A program made the position numbers and the translations under genes. Positions 10,641 through 20,379 of a stretch of DNA of 64,000 nt are shown here, one piece after another. Position 1 is the first letter of the stretch. Each line of letters opens with the position of its first letter. Below the pieces are notes generated by a model that saw only the letters and a program-made list of their open reading frames with translations, was not told the DNA's origin and made no database searches. The stretch is from Dimorphilus gyrociliatus (taxonomy: Eukaryota > Annelida > Polychaeta > Dinophilidae). The DNA is taken from the NCBI GenBank assembly GCA_904063045.1, contig CAJFCJ010000070.1:95496-159495 (forward strand), read 5' to 3'.

Positions 10641-11640
10641 AGAAGTTAAATATTAGGTATTAGCGCAATCAGTGTAGACTGCTAACCCCTCACAATTGCA
10701 CTCACACTGCTAACATTGTTAGGCTAAAGGTTGATGTAGTTGTTTAGGAATTGCTATCTAAAGTAGCCCTTCTAGCCTAAGCTATTACTGTATCTCCAAC
10801 AAACACAAGATACAAATTGGAAATTCAAAAGACAAAAGAGCTGAAATTAAAAGAAAAATTAAGCAGCAAAGTTGATCATGAAGCTACAAAATTTGGAAAC
10901 ATTGAACAATGACAAGATGTCAGAAAACAATAAAGTTAAAAATATTCTCTGTTTTGAGATAGTGAAAAATCCATATGTGAGTTCTTACAAAGTAAACAAC
11001 ATGAAAGGAATAGCATCTGCTGTTGAATAAGATGTAACAACTTTGACCTGCATCTTTTCCATGTTCTTTGTACCTTTGTTAATTCCCAAGTAAAATATCT
11101 AAGTGTACAATAGCTTGTATTGTGCATATATCACTTTTTCCTTTTGAATTGTGACCTATCTGCTATTCTATGTAAGCTTTTATTGATTTTTTTATTCATT
11201 CATAAAATATAGATTACTGTGACGGCTGGTAATATTGAGATATGTTGGAATTTCCCTGTCTTTTAAAATCATATCTGCAACTACAAGAAACACCAACAAC
11301 TGTAATCATTTTTGCTGTTGAATTTTATCATAGGATAGAATTATAATTTGCAGAAAGTCTTAGTATGTATTAATGTATTATATCAATTTATGTTTTCAAA
11401 TCTCTCTGTCTCTTATAAGGTGTATTATTTCATGTCAGAAATGACATTTTGTATATCAGTGGAGGGGGGAGGGGTGTGGCAATATAAATGTATGAGGCCT
11501 GTTCGCTATTTGCAATCAATTAGGGGTTGTAATCTGCAATCTGTGTAATCCAGGATTCAAGTATTTGCGGATTGCGTGGGGAAGTCTTCAGTAGGAGTGT
11601 GTTGAAGATGTGTTTTAAAGCACAGGACAGTCTTGCCAAA
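10641..11640. other. No gene recognised; dispersed repeat shared with 47.9 kb
   Basis: Bases about 11010-11090 (GAATAAGATGTAACAACTTTGAC...) are about 80% identical to 47965-48035. Nothing else is supported. Confidence 0.4.
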
Positions 11641-11675
11641 AAAGAAATTTCCGTATTTAAAAAGTCAATCGTTGT

Positions 11676-11718
11676 GTAAGAATGATGTGCTGTACATTTA
11701 ATTTAGTATTACTTTTAG
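11676..11718 (+). other. Probable 5'-UTR intron of the NACHT-LRR gene
   Basis: GTAAGA donor at 11676 and TACTTTTAG acceptor ending at 11718, 43 bp, which is slightly shorter than other introns in this window. It would remove the upstream ATG at 11682 and leave GCAAGATG as the start context. Confidence 0.5.
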
Positions 11719-11723
11719 GCAAG

Positions 11724-14700
11724 ATGTCAATTGACAGTCACAACTCAAGACTCTCAAAGAAAAGTGCTATCAATTATGCTTTCACAAAGTATTACAATGA
11801 ATTTGCTGCATTGGCAGAAAAATCTTATTTCTTCAAGGTGATTCTATATACATATTTCATTGAAGGAAAAAAAATGGATTCCCTTACTCTAGACTATATA
11901 AAGGATGTATATGAAAAAGAAGATAAAACAGAAGCAATTAAGATGGCATGGGGTTATTTAAAATATGAAGGAATTCCTCAAACAGTAAAAGTCTTAAAAA
12001 CTTTTCACGAATCGAAAGAACTCGCCGAAAGGATGAGCATATCTTGGCAAACATTAATCAATGAAGTTAAACAACACCATCTAACAAAAAATATGAATAT
12101 TCAACTTCTTCCTTTTGATGAAAATTCAAAAGCCAAAATTCAAAATATTATATCTCCATTAGAAATTTTAAAAGTTAATGCTGAGACAATATTTTCAACA
12201 AATTCTGAAAAATCTAACTACAATTATAAAAACTTTCATAATATTTTCAATACAGAATTCAATAAAATAATTGTTCAAGGTGAACCAGGAATTGGAAAAA
12301 GTGTTCAAGTTAAATATCTTATGAATTGTTGGGCTTTGAATAAATGGGATGATGTTTTAAATGATAAACTATTTCTTGTTATCTATATAAAGAATGTTTT
12401 AAACAATGAAGACATATTCGACTCGATATTGAAGAGTAACTTTCCAGGAGATACAACTGTAACAAAGGATAATATCAGAGATTTTTTCGAAGAGAAACAA
12501 ATGAGAGACGTCTTTCTCTTATTGGATGGAGGTGATGAAATTGACAAATTGAAATTATTAAATGAAAATAAAGAATATTGTATTCAAAATTTCATCGATA
12601 GTTCAAATTGTCCAATTCCAACAGTTGTTTGGTGTAGAAATTGGAAATCAATAGAAATTTTGTCTACTTGCGATGTTGCCTTTGAATTAATTGGTTTCAA
12701 TTCTGATCAATTGAAAAAGTATTTTGAAACAAATTTTATTAATATGCCATGTGATGAGTTTGTTTATGCATTGAACAAAGGAAACGGAAATATAAAGAGT
12801 TTTTGTAGAATTCCTCTCCTAGCAACAATTATTTTCTACTTGTATCATGAAAAGAAATTTGAATTTGAATATGATAATTTATACACAATTTATGAGAATG
12901 CAATTGAACTTATCTTTATAAAAAATGGAATAGAATTGAATGATTTAACAATGGAAACTATTTATAGGCAAAGTTTCCTCTGTTTAGCTGATAATAGAAT
13001 TGGAATGAAAATTGATAAAAACCAATTGAAATCATTTCATAAAGTTTTTAAATGCTTTGCACAAATTTTTAATAATTCTGATAATCCGGAAGAACTTGAA
13101 ATTCAATATTTTCATTTGTCTATTCAAGAATTTTTCGCCGCTAAACATATAATAACAAAATATATGGAAAATCGAATACAGACATCATTATATATTGACA
13201 AACAGTTAAAGGATAAAAAAGTACTCAACATTTATAATACAATGAATCTATTAAAGGAAAAAGATGAAAGTATTTTTAAGCATGTTCTTCTCAATTCTAT
13301 GATATTGGAAAAAGCTTTTCAACTTAGTGATAATATCAAAAGTATCCTTACTGATGATTCTGGTAATAATTCAAAAGTTCAGTTAACAGATGAAACAATC
13401 AGCTATTTAATTCTTGATTTAGTCATTGAAAAGATTAAGAATTCTATTCAAGAACTTATATTACAAAAGGTCAAGACAAATTTCAAGAGATTACTACTCA
13501 AAATTTCAAATACAAGTATGATAAAACTGAAAAAAATCCATTTATCAATAGAAAATTTCAATCATTTAGTTTTGAATGATGCAGAAGTAATGAAACAATT
13601 TTTGGTTTTACTACAAAATGATACATTGAGATATTTTGACACTCAAAGATTTCATTTAAACGTAATCTTTGAAAATGATGTCAAATGTATTAAAATTGGT
13701 AATAGATTTAACAGTTTTAATATTTCTGCTAATAGAAATTTATCAAATTCAAATAATAAAAGAATGGAAATTCAGGATAATGGATCTAAATTTAAAAAAA
13801 TGTGGCAATTATTATCAATAACTGATGGATTTGATAATCTTATAAATGAGATTATCAAATATTATAGTTTAACTACATTTGATATTCATGAACAATATTT
13901 ATCTGAGAATCAACTCAAAGCTTTGACAATTATGTTTTCTACATTTTCCCAAACTCTTTCAAATGTTAAATTGAATGTAGGAAAATTGAATGAGAGTACT
14001 GCAAAAATTCTATACAGTTTTATGGACAGTTTAACATACTTGAAATCATTTTCTCTCACATCTTCTAAATCAGATAGCGGGACTAAGTGTTTTATAGATA
14101 AGATAATGGAATACAAGCGTACCTCTTTAGAAAGTTTAAAGATAAAACTGTTATCCTATACATCACTGGAGTGTATATCATTGAGTGGTCTACTAGAAAA
14201 ATTTCCTAAACTAAGATACTTGGAGATTTCAGGTTTAAATGTTACATTTGCAAATCATGAAATGAATGATATTCTCTTGGATGAGATTGAAAATATATGT
14301 CTGGAAAACTGTTTTTTGAATGACAAGCAAGCTGAAATAATTGTCAACAAGATACATAATAATAGTAATTTTGATGATTTATTACGAAATCGGCAATTAG
14401 GTGATGCGTTGATAGTTCTGCAAAGACACTTTTTAGATTTCAACAAGACATTGAGAAATATATCAATAAAATTTTCACAAAGATTTACCTATATGGATTT
14501 AAGAGGAAAAGTCATCTCATTGTCCAATTGTCATCTGCAGACAATTGAAAATGTGTCATCTTTTGACAAGAATAATGTTTTTCAGCAAAGTCTTGGCTTG
14601 AGAAATTTCGAAGAAAGTATTCCATCTCTCTCCATTTTTAAATGCCATTCAAGTGATAAGAATAATGATTGCCAGCAAGAAATCTTGTGCAGTTACCTAA

Positions 14701-15929
14701 GATCTTGTAAGAATTTGGAACATTTTCATATTCAATCAGAAAATGACGTTTTCGAATATAAAACAATTTTTCATTCACTCTCATCATCTTCTAAAAACTT
14801 CCTTAAAGTTATCAATGTTAGCTCTGCCATCCAATCGGAGGCTTCCGGTTTGGCATTTGCGGAACTGCTTGACAATTGTAAATGTTTGGAAAATATTGAT
14901 ATAAGCTCAAATAGTTCAATTGGAGAAAGAGAATTTGAAAAGATTTTATTATCCCTAGCAAATTCATTGGCAAAGTTGAGCCATCTAAATCTAAGTAAAT
15001 GCAATTTGTCAACTTTAAACATTAAAACTCTTAACAAACTGCTGAAACAATGCTCATCAGTTGTTTATATTGATATAAGTTTTAACAAATCAGTTTATTC
15101 ACTGTTTAATTCACTTGTAGAATCTTTAAAGCAATCATCTGGTGTGTTTAAACACCTCAATGTAAGCAATTGCTCTATAACAAATGAATCAGCTCATGAA
15201 GGTTTAAATAATTTAAGATATTTTCCTCATCTGGAATTTTTGGATGTCAGTTCAAATGCAGAAATTGGTAGTGCTATTGCTAGATTGAAAAAATCTTTGG
15301 AGAATTCTAATTCATTGAAATATTTAAAATTCAATAATTGTAATATATCTAAACAGTTCAGAAGACGGCAGACAGTAAAAAATCAGTGGTTTCCTGCTCT
15401 TGAATATTTAGATTGTAGTTGTAATCCGGGTATTGATAATGATATTGGTATTATTGTCACCCTTTTGGGAAGATCATTTGAGACTCTAAAGTATATCAAT
15501 TTGAGTAATTGTCATATAACTGAAGATATTGGTAAACAGTTTGCTGTAAATCTTCAAAGATTTCAGTATCTAGAACATTTAGATTTAAGCTCAAATAGAG
15601 CAATTGGGAATTCTATAAATGATATATTAAGTTCTCTGGAAAGCTCTTCAGAAACAATGAAATATCTCAACTTTAGTGACTGTAAAATGACAGAAGAGTC
15701 TGGTAATTATCTGGAAAAGTATTTGAAAACTTTTTCCTCACTAGAATATTTGAATATCAGAAGAAATGGAAATGTTTGCAAGAGTTTAAAAAATATTACA
15801 AAATCTTTATTGGAACTATCAAAAACATTAACTCATGTGTATATTGATTTCTGCGGCCTTTCTACCTCAGACAGGCCTATAGTTGAATCCTTACTACAAT
15901 CACTATCTCTTGAGGACTTTGAATTGTAA
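11724..15929 (+). CDS. NACHT-LRR (NLR) receptor with a CARD/death-fold-like N-terminus
   Basis: A single open exon of about 1401 residues (an upstream in-frame ATG at 11682 would add 14, but lies in a likely intron). Residues about 1-110 are helical and resemble a CARD/death-fold (VILYTYFIEGKKMDSLT...I...A...L). Residues about 186-193 are Walker A (GEPGIGKS), 265-272 Walker B (LLLDGGDE), and 463-476 the NLR signature FHLSIQEFFAAKHI. From about residue 850 the protein is ribonuclease-inhibitor-type LRRs (LExLDxSSNxxIG ... LxxLxxSNCxIT) to the C-terminus. This is the architecture of animal cytosolic NLR immune sensors, which oligomerise on NTP binding. No stops or shifts; AATAAA at 15989 and 16005. 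The ligand and effector are unknown, and the N-terminal fold is the least certain part. Confidence 0.93.
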   Translation: MSIDSHNSRLSKKSAINYAFTKYYNEFAALAEKSYFFKVILYTYFIEGKKMDSLTLDYIKDVYEKEDKTEAIKMAWGYLKYEGIPQTVKVLKTFHESKELAERMSISWQTLINEVKQHHLTKNMNIQLLPFDENSKAKIQNIISPLEILKVNAETIFSTNSEKSNYNYKNFHNIFNTEFNKIIVQGEPGIGKSVQVKYLMNCWALNKWDDVLNDKLFLVIYIKNVLNNEDIFDSILKSNFPGDTTVTKDNIRDFFEEKQMRDVFLLLDGGDEIDKLKLLNENKEYCIQNFIDSSNCPIPTVVWCRNWKSIEILSTCDVAFELIGFNSDQLKKYFETNFINMPCDEFVYALNKGNGNIKSFCRIPLLATIIFYLYHEKKFEFEYDNLYTIYENAIELIFIKNGIELNDLTMETIYRQSFLCLADNRIGMKIDKNQLKSFHKVFKCFAQIFNNSDNPEELEIQYFHLSIQEFFAAKHIITKYMENRIQTSLYIDKQLKDKKVLNIYNTMNLLKEKDESIFKHVLLNSMILEKAFQLSDNIKSILTDDSGNNSKVQLTDETISYLILDLVIEKIKNSIQELILQKVKTNFKRLLLKISNTSMIKLKKIHLSIENFNHLVLNDAEVMKQFLVLLQNDTLRYFDTQRFHLNVIFENDVKCIKIGNRFNSFNISANRNLSNSNNKRMEIQDNGSKFKKMWQLLSITDGFDNLINEIIKYYSLTTFDIHEQYLSENQLKALTIMFSTFSQTLSNVKLNVGKLNESTAKILYSFMDSLTYLKSFSLTSSKSDSGTKCFIDKIMEYKRTSLESLKIKLLSYTSLECISLSGLLEKFPKLRYLEISGLNVTFANHEMNDILLDEIENICLENCFLNDKQAEIIVNKIHNNSNFDDLLRNRQLGDALIVLQRHFLDFNKTLRNISIKFSQRFTYMDLRGKVISLSNCHLQTIENVSSFDKNNVFQQSLGLRNFEESIPSLSIFKCHSSDKNNDCQQEILCSYLRSCKNLEHFHIQSENDVFEYKTIFHSLSSSSKNFLKVINVSSAIQSEASGLAFAELLDNCKCLENIDISSNSSIGEREFEKILLSLANSLAKLSHLNLSKCNLSTLNIKTLNKLLKQCSSVVYIDISFNKSVYSLFNSLVESLKQSSGVFKHLNVSNCSITNESAHEGLNNLRYFPHLEFLDVSSNAEIGSAIARLKKSLENSNSLKYLKFNNCNISKQFRRRQTVKNQWFPALEYLDCSCNPGIDNDIGIIVTLLGRSFETLKYINLSNCHITEDIGKQFAVNLQRFQYLEHLDLSSNRAIGNSINDILSSLESSSETMKYLNFSDCKMTEESGNYLEKYLKTFSSLEYLNIRRNGNVCKSLKNITKSLLELSKTLTHVYIDFCGLSTSDRPIVESLLQSLSLEDFEL

Positions 15930-16019
15930 TTTATGTCATGATTATCATTGAGTAACTTAAACGAATATTTTGAATGCCAAACATTTCCAATAAATGTGTG
16001 TTTTAATAAATTTGAAAAA

Positions 16020-17122
16020 AATCCCTGTGTCTGATAATGTGTAATCTATCTGATATGTAAATTCCAGGTATAGTTGCACCTTCTTTCCTTCAATTCTAAT
16101 TATGACTTTTATTTGTTCCATGATTTTTTATCACTCTTGTAAAAAAGTTCTAACCACTTATTTCAAACTGGATGCTGAGTATGTATGATACTACAAATTT
16201 TCGCCCTAAGCTTAATAAATTGTTCCTAACATTGTTGAAAACCCATTGGTTCAAACTCTCAACTGGAGGTGTTGAAGTAAATGAACCACTATAACTTTTA
16301 AAGAATAGAAAGAATATATAAACTGGATAAGGTGAATGGTTTATACCAGTATCATTCTGAAGAGGTCCAACTCTAGCTTCAAATTTGAAATTAATTTAAT
16401 TATTTAAAAAACTAAATATGAATGGCAGTTCAACAGTAATTTAATCAGCAAGTTTTTTCTGTTCTTGTTACCCAGAAATTATATTGAAAATCTTGTGCAT
16501 TTATATTATTTATTAACTGCTGAAGCAGCATGTTTTGACAAAAGGTGGGCAGTTAAAACTCAAAATAATCAGCATTTTTATTCCTCTAACCCTGAAAATC
16601 ATCAGGTTTTTTTCAATCTTCTAACAGTATAGATAAATATCTTTTAAACATTTCATTCACTTATCAAATTTATAAAATAGAAAAAATAGTCACTTGCTTT
16701 GATAGAATTTGTTCTGCATTTTAGTGATACCAGAAAATATTTTTAAAATACAACCACGCGATAAAGTCACCTATTATCTACCAATTGAATTCAGATCTAT
16801 AGTATTTGGTTACTATAGTAAGAAGATAAGTATATGTTCGATGCTGCTAACACTTTTTTAAAAATAGGAGATGAAAGAAATCTAGACAGACAATTGAGCA
16901 AATGAAAAAAAAGAGAGGAATAGATATTTTGCATATGCGAATAGTGAATTATTTTTGAATCGAGGTGAAACCGTACCCATAAAAATATTAGGTTTTTTTA
17001 ATTTTATTAATACTAAAGAAAAGTATATATAACACTAAGATTATGATAATAAATTAAGACATAACTTTGAAAGATAGAAGAATGGAAAAAGTGAAGAAAA
17101 AAACCATTTAAAAAACAGAATA
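16020..17122. other. Intergenic, nothing recognised
   Basis: AT-rich sequence between the converging NACHT-LRR gene and the Mutator-like transposase. Confidence 0.5.
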
Positions 17123-18024
17123 TTATGGAACATAAATATTAGATGTTTGAACTAATAATTCATCTGCTAAAAGCCCTCCTAGTCTATAATTTTCCCAAAT
17201 TTCAAATATTTTTCTTTCTATCTCAATATACTGCTTTTTTTGGTATTTGATAATCTTCTTCTCAGACATAAGGTTTTCATAGATAATAACTAAATCAGCT
17301 TCTCTCTTCAGTTCATCAAGCAGCCAATAAAATGATCCTTTAGATGGTACTTTATTATTCATTCTATTGTGCCATCCTTCCACACTGTTATTAGTCGTTA
17401 TGGATAATCCATATATAGACCAATTCTCTGTTTTCCATATAGAGTTCATAATCCAAGTTGCTTCAAAATATTCCAACAAGTCTGCAAATTTTTCTTTTTC
17501 TGTAAGTTGAGATATCAATCTGTAAAATGTTGGAGCAATGATATGAGCAGGCAGAAAAGGTAAAGCCATCAGCTTTCTCATGTCTCTCCAGTCTTCTCCT
17601 TTCTCCATATACTTTCCAGAGTATCCAAGAAACTTGAAGGATCATAATTGTAAAAACAAACCTTAAAGGTAAAATTAAATGTTTTACCTGTATTTTCCTA
17701 TATATTGCTAGTGTAAAATGGAATACACATCCATGAATTTGTGATTCTGGATATATTTTGGACACAGCTCTCCACAGACCCATCTCAAAATCAATTGTTA
17801 TCTTCTCAGGCTGTGACATAAAAATAAATGCGAATGGAATATGTTTCATTTCACCATCTTTTTTGATATAGCTGTGTATAGATAAGAGCTGATAAAAAGG
17901 ATCCTTTACCATTTTAAATGTCCCATCAATGAACCAGTGTTTTGACTGACCAAGCAAATTAAGTTGATGGCTGCTACCAAAAATAAGAATTCTCTCTTTA
18001 TTTTCACAGATGTGTAGTATTGCT
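17123..18024 (-). CDS. Mutator-like (MULE) transposase, spliced and shortened
   Basis: Two exons: about 18024-17688 and 17632-17123, with a 55-bp GTAAAA...CAAG intron at 17633-17687 in phase 0. Exon 1 has ERILIFGSSHQLNLLGQS and WFIDGTFKMVK (first catalytic Asp), ITIDFE (second Asp) and GCVFHFTLAIYRKIQ (the C-x-FH block). Exon 2 has MRKLMALPFLP and NNSVEGWHNRMN, with the likely catalytic Glu in VEGWH. All core residues of the MULE DDE domain are present, but the segment between FIFMSQPEK and ITIDFE is about 40 residues shorter than usual. No FLYWCH or other DNA-binding domain was found upstream, so the copy is probably 5'-truncated. Joining the exons is inference from splice signals and restored homology. 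It could be a partner for the Mutator-type miniature elements here. Confidence 0.75.
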
Positions 18025-18218
18025 CTAAATCAACTAGATTTAATAAAAGGAAGACATTTACTATACTAATAATAATGATTTAAAATAAAATTTGCTAAAA
18101 AATTTGGTATTAAAGTAATATACACAACTATCAGAGATAAATCGACTAGGTTTTTATCATGAATTTTCTAAGAAACTATATTATTGCTCACAGCTTGATT
18201 GTTTGCAGCGACACCTGT

Positions 18219-18227
18219 CTATAAAAC
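18219..18227 (+). promoter_or_regulatory. TATA box conserved between two CRAL-TRIO copies
   Basis: CACCTGTCTATAAAA at 18213-18227 is also found, inverted, upstream of the 2550-2729 copy. It lies 40-50 bp before the ATG at 18269. Confidence 0.5.
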
Positions 18228-18268
18228 TAGAGAATTTTTTCAATTGATAATCACTTCTACCATAAAAC

Positions 18269-19041
18269 ATGGCAGAGACTGGCTACATTTGCAGTCTTGA
18301 CGAAAAGTATATTAAAAAATCAAAAGATGAATTAAGCACAATTATTATTTAAATTTAGATTCTCGATGTGATTTAATTCTAGATAGTGTTAGAAGAGGGT
18401 AAATATCAGCTGTTAAATGCAATCTAACAATTTTATCTCCTGTTTTTAATCAAGTCAAGGACTGTTGCCTGAATATTACGATGAAGGTAGAATGATAGTA
18501 CTCTATAAATTAAGTATGTCTTTCAATAAAATTCCCTTATAGTAGCAGTTCTTTTCTAATTCTTGATCAATGTATGAACTATACATTTTTAGATCTGATT
18601 TCCTATGAAGAGTTGAAGAAAAAATACAAATTTTAAACTTTTATTAAGACTCTTAATGCCATTTTTTGACCTTAATGGATGATGAAATGTTTCAAGTGAA
18701 TAGCATTCAACTGATTTTTGATATGACTGGTTTCAATCTGAAAATGTTACCATTATTACATGATCCTGAAGCTGTTAAGTTTAATAAAGAGAGTCAGGAC
18801 ACAAATATTTGGACAATGTTCCTTTTTAAATATTAAAATTCTCCGACAAAAAAAACTATATCTTGAACAAAAATAAATTCAATTATTCTTTATTCTCTTT
18901 CCAGCTGAAATGGGAGAGAGGTTACTGAAATATAAGGATTACATTCTCGAATCTACTAATCCAGATAACTTTGGCTTTGATGAGAACAAGAAATCTGCTG
19001 CCAATCCTCTACAGCATTTCAGGAAATTAAATATTGATTAA
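18269..19041 (+). pseudogene. CRAL-TRIO lipid-transfer protein, broken
   Basis: Exon-like pieces in order: 18269-18345 (MAETGYICSLDEKYIKKSKDEL, start of the CRAL-TRIO N-terminal domain), 18459-18511 (GLLPEYYDEGRMIVLYKL), about 18675-18800 (VNSIQLIFDMTGFNLKMLP, the core strand and helix of the lipid-binding domain, plus KFNKESQD), and about 18904-19041 (MGERLLKYKDYI to HFRKLNID and stop). These correspond to an alpha-tocopherol-transfer/retinaldehyde-binding type protein, a cytosolic carrier of hydrophobic ligands. The first exon runs into stops after DEL compared with the copy at 2550, and I find no full chain of exons with good borders. The mixture of well-kept motifs and gaps suggests a recently broken gene; a complete transcript with cryptic introns cannot be excluded. 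Confidence 0.6.
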
Positions 19042-19049
19042 AAAGAATT

Positions 19050-19900
19050 CTTGATTGACTATTATTCAAAATTTCAATGTCTGTTCTAATTTGTTTCATG
19101 CTTGAATATTTTTTCGAATAAATTTTTTGTTACATTTTAAAGAGTTTTTCAATTTTATAAATCTAGAATTTTAGGGTTACATGCATGTAAAGATGTCACG
19201 GAAAACATCTACAAATCTTTGCTTTTACTCTACTAAAATCTGTATTAAATTTAAAATTTGACATTTACTCAAATTTAAAAAAAATTATTCGAAATCTTAA
19301 AATTTTTTTAAATTAATGTGTAAAATGTGAATGTTGAGTAATGAGTCATTCTATAATTTTAGCTAAAAAATGTAGGTGAGTGGTGTCAGTTGGATTTAGA
19401 ATGTTTAAAAAGGGTTTTTTATCAGATTGGGCCCAGTGGAAGGGGCACCCTTTATTTATAAACTTAGGATAAACAGATGATAATACTCTCCAGATCTTTC
19501 TCTGTTAATTTCTGTGTACGAAAACTAAATCAACTTCTATCCTTTTTTCAATATGTTCACTTTTTTTTGGATGTTGAAGGATTTTTTTTTAAAAGTTGCT
19601 CCCATTTCTTGATATAAAATGGTCACGAGATATCTAATGCTGAATAATATTTATTTGCAGATAGCTATTAATCAAAAGGCTGCACTAAATATAGATTTTT
19701 TTCTATGGACACTGTATTTATTTGGAAACATTTTCATTATATAAGCAAAACATAATGATTTCACAATAAAAAATTGCAATAACATATTTAATGATAGAAC
19801 TCAGAGATTATTTGTAAAAATAAAACCGAAAAGTTAAAATATTTTTATAAATTTGTCCTGGTCTGTTTGACTAAAATCTTGTTAATTCTGTGATGATAAC
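19050..19900. other. Nothing recognised
   Basis: AT-rich sequence between two converging broken genes. Confidence 0.5.
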
Positions 19901-19911
19901 ATATTTTCTGT

Positions 19912-20170
19912 TCAACTCAGCTTTAAATTGAGATTTAAATTATCCAAATCTGTATGGATAATCACATACCCTCTAATGGCAGCTCTGCAAGAAGGACACT
20001 CAGGTTTTGGAAGACTCAATATACATTGTTTTCAAGCCAGCACATGACTGCAAGGTAATAGCAAAGTATTAGCCAAATTACTGCAGCATAGTTTACACTC
20101 TAAACTATTCAAAACTTGATAAAAAGATGTTGCTTGTTCATTTGAAGAATCAACCGAATTATTTGTATTT
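19912..20170 (-). pseudogene. C-terminal RING-finger exon with an in-frame stop
   Basis: After an acceptor (TTTATTTCAG) the exon reads to a terminal TGA at 19912. It encodes LECKLCCSNLANTLLLPCSHVLA, then a TGA at 20032-20034, then KQCILSLPKPECPSCRAAI and RGYVIIHTDLDNLNL. This is a C3HC4 RING (C-x2-C, C-x-H-x3-[stop]-x2-C, C-x2-C) of the kind found at the C-terminus of E3 ubiquitin ligases. The stop sits exactly where a zinc-binding Cys (TGT or TGC) is expected, one base away. Upstream coding at about 20230-20367 (GTSGKSSFQHMTKYQFF) may belong to the same gene but is not recognised. Either a nonsense mutation or a base-call error. Confidence 0.65.
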
Positions 20171-20379
20171 CTGAAATAAAGAAGTTTATATAAATATTCT
20201 TCAAGATGATGAAATGAAAAAAAAATGACAACACTAACCCATTTGACATATGTTAAAAAGCAGTGAAACACTTTCAGCATCACTTTATATAGGAAAAATT
20301 GGTATTTTGTCATGTGTTGAAATGATGACTTGCCAGAAGTTCCAAATATAATAGCAGAATATTTCATAAGGAATGACTA

